From: Bradyrhizobium diazoefficiens
GTDB lineage: Bacteria; Pseudomonadota; Alphaproteobacteria; Rhizobiales; Xanthobacteraceae
Reading direction: 5' to 3'
DNA: 64,000 nucleotides
Assembly (NCBI RefSeq): GCF_016612535.1
Contig: NZ_JAENXS010000001.1
Location: 744,001-808,000, forward strand
The notes under the pieces are model-generated. The model was not told the DNA's origin and did not search any database. It saw only the letters and a list, made by a program, of their open reading frames with translations. Position 1 is the stretch's first letter. Each line of letters opens with the position of its first letter. This document shows, in pieces, positions 29,354 through 37,930 of this stretch. A program made the position numbers and the translations under genes.

Positions 29354-30310
29354 TCAGTCCGCGTCGAGCACGGCCGGCTCGATGACGCCGGCGCGTTCGG
29401 TGATCACACGGTACTGCTCGGGCCGCCGGTGGGCGGCGAAATTGAACATCTTGTCTTTGCCCTGGCGGCAGAGGTCGAGATCGATGTCGGCGACGATCAC
29501 CTCGTCGGTCAGGGTCGCGGCCTGCGCGACGATGCGGCCATTGGGATCCACGATGCACGAACCGCCGATCAGCCCAGAACCATCCTCCTCGCCCGCCTTC
29601 GCCACCGAGATCGCCCAGGTCGCGTTCATGTAGGCATTGGCCTGCGTCACCAGCATCGAATGGAAGGTGCGGAGCGCCCCGTCCTCCGTCGCGCCGCCAT
29701 TGGGATCATAAGCGGCCGAATTGTAGCCGATGCAGACAAGCTCGACGCCCTGCAGGCCGAGCACCCGCCAGGATTCCGGCCAGCGGCGATCGTTGCAGAT
29801 CATCATACCCAGGATTGCATGCGCCCAGGCCGAGCCGGCGCGGAAGGCGGGAAAGCCGAGATCGCCATATTCGAAATAGCGCTTCTCGAGCTGCTGGTAG
29901 CGGGCACCCTCCCTCGGCTCGACCGAGCCCGGCAAATGCACCTTGCGATAGCGTCCGAGAATCTCGCCATCGCGATCGACCAGGATCGCACAATTGTAGC
30001 GGCGGCCTTCGGCGGTCTGCTCGGCATAGCCGACATAGAAGCCGACGCGTAGCGCCCGCGCGCGATCGAACAGCCTTGTCACGGCGGGATTCGGCATGCC
30101 GTGCTCGAAATAGTGGTCGAGCGCATCGCCTTCGAGAAGCCAGCGCGGAAAGAACGTTGTGAAGGCAAGCTCAGGGAACACCACGAGGCTGGCGCCGCGG
30201 CTCGCCGCTTCCTCCAGCATGGCGAGCATCCGCGATAGGGTATGTTCACGCGTATCGGCTCTTTGCGTCGGCCCCATCTGGGCGGCGGCGGCGCGCAGGA
30301 CACGAACCAA
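29354..30310 (-). CDS. N-carbamoyl-D-amino acid hydrolase
   Basis: 318 residues if started at TTG 30310, which has GGAGG five bases upstream; a TTG at 30322 is the other choice. Nitrilase-superfamily fold with the Glu-Lys-Cys triad: E47 in FPELAF, K123 in RKVHLPG and C172 in MMICNDRRWPE. The CNDRRWPE context and the numbering of E47 and C172 agree with Agrobacterium D-carbamoylase (DCase). It hydrolyses N-carbamoyl-D-amino acids to D-amino acid, carbon dioxide and ammonia, the last step of D-hydantoin breakdown, consistent with the racemase gene downstream. No D-hydantoinase of the dihydropyrimidinase type is present in the operon. Confidence 0.9.
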   Translation of the reverse strand: MVRVLRAAAAQMGPTQRADTREHTLSRMLAMLEEAASRGASLVVFPELAFTTFFPRWLLEGDALDHYFEHGMPNPAVTRLFDRARALRVGFYVGYAEQTAEGRRYNCAILVDRDGEILGRYRKVHLPGSVEPREGARYQQLEKRYFEYGDLGFPAFRAGSAWAHAILGMMICNDRRWPESWRVLGLQGVELVCIGYNSAAYDPNGGATEDGALRTFHSMLVTQANAYMNATWAISVAKAGEEDGSGLIGGSCIVDPNGRIVAQAATLTDEVIVADIDLDLCRQGKDKMFNFAAHRRPEQYRVITERAGVIEPAVLDAD

Positions 30311-30461
30311 GATTGCCTCCAATCTGTGCGCAGTGCTGCCTCAATGGGCTAATGAACCCTTTGATCCAGCATGCAAATCCGCAACCATTAGGCGCAAGAA
30401 GGGCTGCAAACGCAATTCATCGTGCTATGATGTTTTGGTCCTGAGTATAATCGGCAGTGAT

Positions 30462-31388
30462 ATGAACCTGCGCCAGCTCGAGATCCTGCGTGCCGTCATC
30501 CGCCATCGCACTACGGTGGCGGCGGCGGACGAGCTGGCACTGTCGCAGCCCGCGGTCAGCAACGCACTGAAGACGATGGAGGCGCAAGCGGGCTTTGCGC
30601 TGTTCGAGCGGGTCAACAATCGGCTGTTTCCGACCGCGGAGGCGATGGCGCTCTACAAGGAGAGCGAAGCGATCTTCGCGCTGCACGCCAAGCTCGAGAG
30701 CCGCGTGCGCGATCTGCGCGAGAACCGCAGCGGGCATCTTGCGATCGTGGCGACGCCGCCGCTCGCCTACAGCATCATCCCCACCGCGCTGTCGGGCTTC
30801 CTGCGCCGTCGTCCGGAGACACGCGTGTTCTTCGACGTCCGGCGCTATGAGGGCATCATCGAGGGCGTGCTCAGCCGCGTCGCAGAGCTCGGCTTCGCGC
30901 TCGGGCTGACGCATCATCCCGGCATCGCGCATGAGGTGGTGCACACCGGCGAAATGGTCTGCGTGCTGCCGCCGCTGCATCCTCTCGCCGACAGATCCGT
31001 GATCTCGGCCGCGGATCTGTCCGGCCTCCCCTTCATCGGGCTCGAGCGCGGCACGCGGCTCGGCGAAGCCGTGCGCGACAGTTTTGCCCGCGCCGGCGCG
31101 CCGTTCCAGCCGACAGTCGAGGTGCGCTATTGCAATACCGCCTGCGTGCTGGCCGCCGCCGGCGTCGGCGCCGCCGTGGTCGATCCCTTCTCGCCGCGCC
31201 AGAACGGCGGCCACGGCCTCGTCGTCCGGCCGTTCACGCCGACGACCCGCGCGGTCGCCTACATGCTATGGTCGGAAGCGGAGCCGCTGTCGCGCCTGGC
31301 CAAAGCCTTTCTCGGCGAGATCCGCAAGGAGAGCGCGCTGCTGGAGCGCACACCGCCACACCAGCAACATGGGGCGGGAAGCGACTGA
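30462..31388 (+). CDS. LysR-type transcriptional regulator
   Basis: 308 residues from ATG 30462 (the frame is open upstream without family similarity). The N-terminal winged helix-turn-helix MNLRQLEILRAVIRH-TTVAAADELALSQPAVSNALK is complete and is followed by a LysR effector domain. Divergent from the N-carbamoylase operon by 151 bp, so it is the likely regulator of that operon. TATAAT at 30446-30451 lies only 10 bases before the ATG with no good -35, so the promoter is uncertain. Confidence 0.9.
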   Translation: MNLRQLEILRAVIRHRTTVAAADELALSQPAVSNALKTMEAQAGFALFERVNNRLFPTAEAMALYKESEAIFALHAKLESRVRDLRENRSGHLAIVATPPLAYSIIPTALSGFLRRRPETRVFFDVRRYEGIIEGVLSRVAELGFALGLTHHPGIAHEVVHTGEMVCVLPPLHPLADRSVISAADLSGLPFIGLERGTRLGEAVRDSFARAGAPFQPTVEVRYCNTACVLAAAGVGAAVVDPFSPRQNGGHGLVVRPFTPTTRAVAYMLWSEAEPLSRLAKAFLGEIRKESALLERTPPHQQHGAGSD

Positions 31389-31416
31389 GCTTCGCAACCT
31401 TTGACCCGAGGGGCAT

Positions 31417-32121
31417 ATGGGACGCATCACCATCATCGAGACCGGGCAGGTTCCGCAAAAATATCGCGAGCAGCATGGCTCATTTCCGGACATGTTCGAG
31501 CGCATGGTTCGCACCGAGGACCCGACGGCCATGGTCGACGTGGTCAGCATTCCCAATGGCGACGCGTTGCCGGATCCGAGCAAGCTCGAGGCCGTGCTGA
31601 TCACCGGTGCTGCTGCCGGCGTCTATGACGGGCTCGACTGGATCGCGCCGCTGGAAGAATTCGTGCGGACCGCTTACGCCAACAAGACGCCGATGGTCGG
31701 AATCTGCTTCGGCCATCAGCTGATCGCGCAGGCGCTGGGCGGCACCGTGCGCAAATCGGAGAAGGGTTGGGGCATCGGCCGGCACGTCTATCAGGTGTTG
31801 CCGGAGAACGGCGTCGTCGACGGCGAAGCGGTCGCCATCGCCTGCTCGCATCAGGACCAAGTGATCGAAGCTCCGAACGACGCGCTGACGATCCTCTCGT
31901 CCGAATTCACGCCGCATGCCGGCCTGCTCTACGCCAATGGCGCAACGCTGACCGTGCAGCCGCATCCCGAGTTCGATGTGGCGTTCGCGCAGGTGTGCTG
32001 CGAGCTGCGCGACGGCAAGGCGCCGGAGGATGTCGTTGCGACGGCCAGGGATTCGCTGGCACAGCCGCTGGACAGCGCCAGGCTGGGTGGGGCGATTACG
32101 AGGTTTCTGGCGCGACGGTGA
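31417..32121 (+). CDS. Class I glutamine amidotransferase-like protein
   Basis: 234 residues. The GATase1 triad is visible: C97 in GICFGHQ, H183 and E185 in QPHPEF. Stand-alone proteins of this type include gamma-glutamyl hydrolases acting on amide intermediates (PuuD-like) and GMP-synthase-like amidotransferases. It lies 28 bp after the LysR gene on the same strand. A role in releasing amide nitrogen in the neighbouring catabolic pathway is an inference. Confidence 0.85.
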   Translation: MGRITIIETGQVPQKYREQHGSFPDMFERMVRTEDPTAMVDVVSIPNGDALPDPSKLEAVLITGAAAGVYDGLDWIAPLEEFVRTAYANKTPMVGICFGHQLIAQALGGTVRKSEKGWGIGRHVYQVLPENGVVDGEAVAIACSHQDQVIEAPNDALTILSSEFTPHAGLLYANGATLTVQPHPEFDVAFAQVCCELRDGKAPEDVVATARDSLAQPLDSARLGGAITRFLARR

Positions 32122-32165
32122 TTTCACCTCGCCTCGCAAGAACGGGGAGAGGGAGAAGAAGCGCC

Positions 32166-32633
32166 TCAGAACGGATCGGTTCCCAGCCCCGCCACATCGG
32201 CCGGGCGCGGCCCCGGTGCCGGCCAGTGAAACCGACGGTCCTTCTCCGCGATCGCGATGTCGTTGATCGAGGCCTCACGGCGCCGCATCAGGCCGTACTC
32301 GTCGAACTCCCACTGCTCGTTGCCGTAGGAGCGATGCCACTGGCTGCCCGCATCGTGCCATTCGTACTGGAAGCGCACCGCAATGCGATTGTTGTCGAAG
32401 GCCCAAAGGTCCTTGATCAGTCGGTACTCCTGCTCCTTCTCCCATTTGCGGGTGAGGAATGCGACGATCGCCTCGCGTCCCTGAAATACCTCAGAGCGGT
32501 TACGCCAGCGGCTGTCCTCGGTATAGGCGAACGAGACACGCACCGGATCGCGCGAATTCCAGGCGTCCTCGGCCATGCGCGCTTTCTGCGCGGCGGTCTC
32601 TCGGGTGAAGGGCGGAAGCGGCGGGCGCGACAT
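32166..32633 (-). CDS. NTF2-like protein, DUF1348 family
   Basis: 155 residues from ATG 32633 (adjacent ATG at 32636 also possible; GAGG lies just upstream). The sequence [26 protein letters not shown] and [27 protein letters not shown] is the DUF1348 pattern, a SnoaL/NTF2-like fold. Members are single-domain cytoplasmic proteins of unknown role, often annotated as nuclear transport factor 2 family proteins. Confidence 0.88.
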   Translation of the reverse strand: MSRPPLPPFTRETAAQKARMAEDAWNSRDPVRVSFAYTEDSRWRNRSEVFQGREAIVAFLTRKWEKEQEYRLIKDLWAFDNNRIAVRFQYEWHDAGSQWHRSYGNEQWEFDEYGLMRRREASINDIAIAEKDRRFHWPAPGPRPADVAGLGTDPF

Positions 32634-32726
32634 CATGGCCTCATCGGTTGGTCGGGGCCGCAATCTATCGCTGCAGTTGGCGGAGTCGATAGGCCGTTAC
32701 CTACCGGCCGATCACTTATCGGGCGA

Positions 32727-33101
32727 TCAGGAAATCAGATCGGCCTTCATCAGCGTGCGGATCGATTTCGGGATTGGTTGCGCCCGGCCGCCGCTGATGA
32801 AGGCGACGCGTACCTCGGCCTTGACCAGCACGTCTTCGCCACGCCGCACCTGCTGCGCCAGCATGATGGAGGCGCCCTTCACCGCGACCGGCCAGGTCAC
32901 GACGTCGAGCACGTCGTCCATCCGCGCGGGCTTGAGGAAATCGAGATGCATCGAGCGCACGACGAAGGCAAAGCCGGTGCCTTCCGTCTCGGCCTGTTCG
33001 AACAGCGCCTGCTGCTCGGCGCCCATCAGCCGCAGATGATTGGTGCGCCCACGTTCCATATAGCGCAGGTAATTGGCGTGATAGACGATGCCGGAAAACT
33101 C
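32727..33101 (-). pseudogene. 5'-truncated YbgC-type acyl-CoA thioesterase
   Basis: The visible part begins FSGIVYHANYLRYMERGRTN and runs to a normal C-terminus. The first ~25 residues, including the catalytic Asp of the EDTD motif of 4HBT/YbgC thioesterases, are missing. The break lies at 33101/33102, exactly where the 556-bp repeat begins. The frame stays open into the repeat (to an ATG at 33302), but the added N-terminus is the repeat read out of frame. The remnant keeps the active-site His. It is the original resident gene by its higher GC and neighbour similarity; the two copies to the right are more divergent. Confidence 0.82.
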
Positions 33102-33657
33102 TGGTTTGACGATATCGCAGCAGGATATTAACTGCTTGATTCCGTTGGGGCGCTGGAGGGCGACAGCGTGAACAATCGTAGATTTTTCTACGCCCCTTCC
33201 ATGGTGAGCCGCAGCGCCTTCGGGATACGTTGCGCCTTTCCGCCTGAGATAAAGACGACGCGCACGCGGGCCGTGACTAAAAGATCGTCTCCACGCCTGC
33301 ATTCTTGCAGCAGGATAATCGACGCGCCCCTCACGTCTTCTGGAACCGTAATAACCTCAAGCAGGTCATCCAAGATTGCCGGCTTTAGAAAGTCGATACT
33401 CATTGAACGGACAACGAAGGCAAAGCCCGGCACATCTCTCCGCGCTTCTTTCAGGAGCTCCTGCTGATTCATTCCGAGCAAACGCAAGCAATTTGTTCTG
33501 CCGCGTTCCATGAAGCGCAAAAAAATGGCGTGATGAACAATCTGGCCGGAGTCGGTGCCTTCGAAATAAACGCGGAGGCGCATTTGATGCCGACCGTCGC
33601 GAATTTCGCCAGCAAGAGAGCCTGTCACAGGAAGATTCCTCCTATCGCACTTCGGGA
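33102..33657. repeat. 556-bp direct repeat, left copy
   Basis: Matches 37922-38477 in the same orientation without gaps and with about 27 differences by my count (~95% identity), offset exactly 4,820 bp. It begins TGGTTTGACGATATC and ends TTCGGGA. It contains a complete YbgC-type gene with its ribosome site plus ~86 bp downstream of it. Its left edge truncates the resident thioesterase gene. Confidence 0.95.
33188..33628 (-). CDS. YbgC-type acyl-CoA thioesterase, left repeat copy
   Basis: 146 residues from GTG 33628, preceded by GGAGG nine bases upstream. 4HBT (hotdog) fold with the catalytic region FEGTDSGQIVHHAIFLRFMERGR. The catalytic Asp and His are kept, but normally conserved residues have changed compared with the right copy: EDTD is EGTD, VYHAN is VHHAI, and RTNYLR is RTNCLR. 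This points to relaxed selection in this copy. Not next to tol-pal genes, so a link to the Tol system is doubtful. Confidence 0.8.
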   Translation of the reverse strand: MTGSLAGEIRDGRHQMRLRVYFEGTDSGQIVHHAIFLRFMERGRTNCLRLLGMNQQELLKEARRDVPGFAFVVRSMSIDFLKPAILDDLLEVITVPEDVRGASIILLQECRRGDDLLVTARVRVVFISGGKAQRIPKALRLTMEGA

Positions 33658-34201
33658 GCATGCACCTCGCTCGCGGCAGAAATCGAATGAGGTTCTGGGA
33701 CTCAACAAAAACAGCTTGAATCTCACGTTGCGTTACGTTGTAGGCTTGAAAAATGTTGACAAAAGCCACACCCCTGCAGGCGCGTCGATTGCTCATTGGC
33801 AACTCACATTTGAGTGCCACGCCACGTGAGCATTGAGAGATACATGTCTTCGAAACGCATGAAGCGCGGGCATCCTCGTGACGCTTTCAGTCAGCGTGCT
33901 TTTCGAGGGCCCGCGTCACTTCGCTTGATGGCAGGCCGAAACAGATCGGAGTCAAGGCAGATCGAACATCTCACAAAGCCAAGAGGGCTCGTAGAGGTGC
34001 GCCGTAGCGGTAAATCAGTCCGTGGAAGCGCTTGGGGCGGCCGGCCGCCCGTAACGAGGGGGCGCCTATGTGGGTGAGGCGTGCGCCGCACTGGGTGGTC
34101 GCGTGGCACGTTGCGGCCCTCTCAGGTCCGCGCACGCGCGCAGCCGATCTTAGCAAGTGGCGACAGCGCCGCCTTCTTTGAAGCGAAGGAGTTGAACTTC
34201 T
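33658..34201. other. Gap without a supported gene
   Basis: About 540 bp between the repeat and the glycosyltransferase. Open frames here show no family resemblance. AAGGAG at 34186-34191 serves the glycosyltransferase gene. Confidence 0.5.
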
Positions 34202-35461
34202 GTGATGTATTACCGTTTTCTCCTCGCCTCGTGGGGCACGTTGGGAAACCTCAGTCCGCTCCTCACCGCGGCCCGGCGGTTGCGCGGGCATGGTCACCAT
34301 GTTCGGGTCATTGCGGACCCCGCCATGCGTGCAGAAGTCGACGCCGCCGATTTCGAGTTCGTGTCATGGCGAAGCGCCCCAATCGGGGAGGCTGCGGATC
34401 CAACAGATGTCTCGAACCTGCAAGATCGGATGCGCAGGGTCGTCTTTGAGCCTTGCTCTGCCTACGCGAGAGATATTGGGGACGAAATTGGCCGCTTACC
34501 AGCGGATGCCGTCCTTAGCCTCGATTTTCTGTTCGGAGCGGCACTTGGGGCGGAAGCGTCCGGCGTACCTTTCGCGTTTCTTTCGCCTCACGTCAGCCTT
34601 CGGATCCTGCCGGGAATGCCGCCGGCTACGTCCGGATTGGGGCAACCGAAAACGCCAGAGGAGCAGGCCGAGGTGGCAGCAGCCTGTGCCGCTCTCCATG
34701 GCGCGATGAATGCGTCTCTTCCTATCCTCAATCGGGCCCGCGTTGATTGCGGACTTCCCGTTCTTCCCGACGTTATGGATCTGTTCGACCGGGCTGACCG
34801 CGTTCTGCTCGCGACCAGTCGGGCCTTTGACTTCGAAGCCACCTCTCTTCCGGACAATTTTCGCTATATTGGACCGTTGCTCGATGTGCCGAATTGGTCG
34901 AAGTCGTGGCAGGCTCCATGGCCCGGGCAGTCTGATCGTTCTCGCGCGCTGATCGCCTGTAGCACGGGTGCGCAGAACCAGCGCGATCTGTTCCAGCGCG
35001 TCATCGACGCCGTCGGAAAGGTTGAGATCGACGCTGTGTTTACAACAGGTCCGAGTCTGGACGTGGCCGACTTTCGAGCTCCGCAGAACGTGCATTTGAT
35101 GTGCGGTGCTCCCCATGACTCCATCATGAGGGACGTTTCCATGGTCATATCACAAGGCGGCCACGGCACCGTCACCCGTTCACTGATCAACGCTTTGCCG
35201 CAACTGATTCTGCCAATGGCGCGAGACCAGTTGGCCAACGCTGCGCGGGTCGAGGCGAAGGGCGTGGGACTTCGATTGGGGCCGACGGCTTCTGAACCGG
35301 ATATTGCGGCAGCCATAAACCGGCTGATCACGGAACCGCAATTCAAAGTCGCGGCCCGGAGGCTTGGCGAGGCTATTAAAGCCGATATTGATACCTCTGG
35401 CCTTGTCAACGAGATGGAGCTTCTCGCCGCTGTCGGACGTCAGCGACGTAGCCACTCATGA
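34202..35461 (+). CDS. Glycosyltransferase family 1, macrolide/UGT-like
   Basis: 419 residues from GTG 34202 (ATG 34205 directly follows; AAGGAG is about 10 bases before the GTG). N-terminal GT-B fold opening with GTLGNLSPLLTAARRLRGHGHHV. The C-terminal nucleotide-sugar site is clear: SQGGHGTVTRSLINALPQLILPMARDQLANAARVEAKGVG. Such enzymes glycosylate macrolides, flavonoids or lipids. It sits between the two 556-bp repeats, with an MFS fragment and a hydrolase downstream, and looks like transferred material. Confidence 0.88.
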   Translation: MMYYRFLLASWGTLGNLSPLLTAARRLRGHGHHVRVIADPAMRAEVDAADFEFVSWRSAPIGEAADPTDVSNLQDRMRRVVFEPCSAYARDIGDEIGRLPADAVLSLDFLFGAALGAEASGVPFAFLSPHVSLRILPGMPPATSGLGQPKTPEEQAEVAAACAALHGAMNASLPILNRARVDCGLPVLPDVMDLFDRADRVLLATSRAFDFEATSLPDNFRYIGPLLDVPNWSKSWQAPWPGQSDRSRALIACSTGAQNQRDLFQRVIDAVGKVEIDAVFTTGPSLDVADFRAPQNVHLMCGAPHDSIMRDVSMVISQGGHGTVTRSLINALPQLILPMARDQLANAARVEAKGVGLRLGPTASEPDIAAAINRLITEPQFKVAARRLGEAIKADIDTSGLVNEMELLAAVGRQRRSHS

Positions 35462-35513
35462 ATTTGAGTCCATCGCGAACCGGCCAAACGATCAGCGAAA
35501 CGGCCACTGCTCG

Positions 35514-35825
35514 ATGAATTGCCTCTTGCTGGTGGAAACATCTCCACGCGCCAGGCTGGCGCAATGGCCGATCAAAGAGAAGGATGCCTTGCGCATTTAT
35601 CCCGATTCATTTGCCTTCACCTTGTTACTTGGTCTTATGGCTTGCTTGCCGATGTTTGGCATTGACGCGCCCGTCCCAAGCCTTTCGGCGACGGGAGACG
35701 ATCTCGCAACGACCTCGGCCGAACTGGGTTTGGCGAGTCTCATGAGCTTGGGAGCGCCCCCGGTCTTCCGGCCGAAGGCTGAGCCGAAGTCCATGGAAGG
35801 CAAGCCCAGCCCAGGAGGAAAGTGA
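35514..35825 (+). pseudogene. N-terminal fragment of an MFS drug-resistance transporter
   Basis: A 103-residue frame whose middle reads SFAFTLLLGLMACLPMFGIDAPVPSLSATGDDL, the first transmembrane helix and loop of Bcr/CflA-type efflux pumps. After the start of the second helix (SAELGLASL) the similarity ends and a Pro/Lys-rich tail leads to a stop just before the hydrolase gene. Probably a deletion remnant; the short protein could not transport. Confidence 0.65.
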
Positions 35826-35827
35826 CC

Positions 35828-36682
35828 GTGATCTCTTATCACAAGTTGAGGCCCGTTCTGTTGAGCCGCGACGGTGTACGTTTGGCACATGTTGAGGCCG
35901 GACCTGTAGCCGCGGAAGTTCCTCCGCTGCTCCTTGTCAATGGCTGGACAGGCGACCACGGCATCTTCACGCCCCAGATCGCCCACTTCTCTCAAAGCCG
36001 TCGCGTCGTGGCCGTCAATCTTCGCGGTCACGGCTCCAGCGATGGACCCCAGCAAGACTATACCATGGCAGGATTTGCGGACGACATCGCTTGGCAATGC
36101 GCTCAACTGGAACTACACAAGCCGGTTGTGATTGGCCACAGCATGGGAGGCCGGATCGCGCTCGAACTATGCGGCCGCTATCCGGATCTGGCCTCGGGCA
36201 TGGTGATGATCGATACGATCATCATGCCGCCCCCGATCTTGCGCGAATCTCCCGGAGTTCGAGCACTTCTGGAAGGTATCGGCGGGCCCAACTATCTGCT
36301 GGTTTTAAAAGCAAACGCATGGGAACTGGGCTGCGATTTCGAAGATCCTGCCCGACGAAAGATGATCTACGAAACCTATGTACGTCCGTCTTGCGAGAGG
36401 ACGCCACAGCATGTGGCTCATTCAATGATTCGGAACGCTATCCTGAACTATGATCCGGTCCCGGCTGCAGAGGCCTGCTGGATTCCCATGGCTTACATTT
36501 CGGCCGATGTTCCGCTCGTGAACATGGCGCGCGATCTCGATCGGCTCCAGGAGATCTGTCCACAGCTGGTCATAGCGAAGACGATGCTCGCCGGACACTA
36601 CAACACGATCGAGGTTGCAGATCAGGTCAATGCCATGCTCGACCGCTTTCTAACCGTCGGGCTCCGCCGGTGCAGAGGCTGA
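35828..36682 (+). CDS. Alpha/beta hydrolase
   Basis: 284 residues from GTG 35828 (AGGAGG is nine bases upstream; GTG 35822 is too close). Fold motifs: oxyanion strand LLLVNGWTGDH, NLRGHGSSDGP, the nucleophile elbow GHSMGG, and a C-terminal His in LAGHYNTIE. Family covers esterases, lactonases and haloperoxidase-like enzymes; substrate unknown. Same strand as the glycosyltransferase, and possibly co-inherited with it. Confidence 0.87.
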   Translation: MISYHKLRPVLLSRDGVRLAHVEAGPVAAEVPPLLLVNGWTGDHGIFTPQIAHFSQSRRVVAVNLRGHGSSDGPQQDYTMAGFADDIAWQCAQLELHKPVVIGHSMGGRIALELCGRYPDLASGMVMIDTIIMPPPILRESPGVRALLEGIGGPNYLLVLKANAWELGCDFEDPARRKMIYETYVRPSCERTPQHVAHSMIRNAILNYDPVPAAEACWIPMAYISADVPLVNMARDLDRLQEICPQLVIAKTMLAGHYNTIEVADQVNAMLDRFLTVGLRRCRG

Positions 36683-37104
36683 CGCGGACCCCTTGAGCAG
36701 ATCCGGACATGTGAACCGGTTTTCCCTGCCCACGGAATGATGATCCGTTCCGGGTAGATGCGGTGCCCGAGACGCGCAAAGTTGGCGTCGTACAAGTTGA
36801 AGCGGCCATCGAAGTTGATGTGAAGTCGCAGCCCCTGAGATCGAAAACTCACCGTCGCCCCTCAAGACGCGGCAGACGGAATCCGAAATGATGTGTTCGG
36901 CGGAGATGGGTGCAACGCTGGATCCAGCTCCTGGATGTAGCATTTTTCGACACGTCCCGTGGCAGGCAGCGCTTTAAGTCCAAGGACAGCGTGCGGCTTG
37001 TGCCAGCCCTGGCCGGTGAAGCAACAGAGACGCGCGGTCTTCTGCGAGCCGCATGGACACGGGCCGTTTAAGACGGCTTCCCTTCTCCGCTTCGCTTCAC
37101 CCAT
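36622..37104 (-). pseudogene. SEC-C motif protein, frameshifted
   Basis: From ATG 37104 the first ~28 residues are intact (MGEAKRRREAVLNGPCPCGS, then KTARLCCF), the SEC-C zinc motif CxC-x8-CC. After YIQELD near 36890 the matching continuation is found in another frame (ISAEHIISDSVCRVLRGDGEFSI), and further on in a third (HINFDGRFNLYDANFARLG), so at least two frameshifts have broken the gene. Its 3' end overlaps the end of the convergent hydrolase. Confidence 0.7.
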
Positions 37105-37242
37105 GGCTGCGCATTGGAGATCGAAGTGTGATTGGCGTGGTCGACGAGCCAGGTTTGATTATGAGTTTTCTGCTAGTCAGACTTACCGAATTTGCAAATC
37201 TATGAACTTTCCAGTGTTTAAAGTTCTGCTGTATCGCTAAGC

Positions 37243-37930
37243 ATGACTAAGTCTTCTGGCGGAAAGCTAAACTTTCTTGAACATACCCTCCCGGAAGGTC
37301 TCTTGGTCGATGCCGAGTGGATGACGAAGCATGGCTATTCGACAGGTCTGCGCAGCCAATATGTCTCGGCTGGCTGGTTCAGCTGTCGCGTGGGACTTTC
37401 AACCGTCCGCTTGGCACCCTGACATGGCAGAAGGCCGTCATATCGCTTCAGACCCCGCTTGCGCGCCCCCTGATCGTCAGAGGGCGAACCGCGCTCGAAC
37501 TGCAAGGTTTTTCGCACTACTTCCGGGCTGAAGGGCCGACAGTCGTTTATCTGTACGGTCCCGATGCTCCGCCTGGATGGCTCTTCAAGCTTCCGCTCAA
37601 TGAGCGCTTCACATTCCGCGAGAGCACAACGCCTTCCAAGCCGATCCGGTGACGAAGGGGCTCAAGAACTGCACCTGGAATGTCCAGAGCAATACGGGCA
37701 CCGCCGCCGATGAATTCCAGGCGGCCCATTCAAGCAGATATGGGGCGAGAGCGAATGGCCGCTGACCGTGTCATCGCCCGAGCATGCGTTGCTTGAACTG
37801 CTCAAAGAGTTGCCGAATAGCGAGAGCTTCCACCAGGCCGACATGCGCAACCTCAGTCCCCGCAAGCTGCAAAAGCTACTGGACGATTGCAGAAGCGTGA
37901 AAGTCAAAAAGGCTGTTCTTTTGGTTTGAC
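37243..37930 (+). pseudogene. AbiEi-family type IV antitoxin, frameshifted and 3'-truncated
   Basis: Pieces of one AbiEi protein lie in order in three frames: KLNFLEHTLPEGLLVDAEWM with HGYSTGLRSQYVSAGW, then LVQLSRGTFNRPLGTLTWQKAV with TALELQGFSHYF and YLYGPDAPPGWL, then EWPLTVSSPEHALLELLKELP and NLSPRKLQKLLDDCRSVKVK. The winged-helix N-terminus and the AbiEi C-terminal domain are both recognisable. The last family residues (RLFFWF) end exactly at the left edge of the right 556-bp repeat. The partner toxin AbiEii is absent. A dead abortive-infection locus. Confidence 0.8.

Noticed and set aside
32727..33302. A 191-residue thioesterase starting at 33302
   Set aside because: Its first ~65 residues are the repeat's own YbgC gene read in another frame; the true resident gene is truncated at 33101.
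33814..34109. Overlapping frames on both strands in the gap before the glycosyltransferase
   Set aside because: No ribosome sites, Arg-rich shadow composition and no family resemblance.
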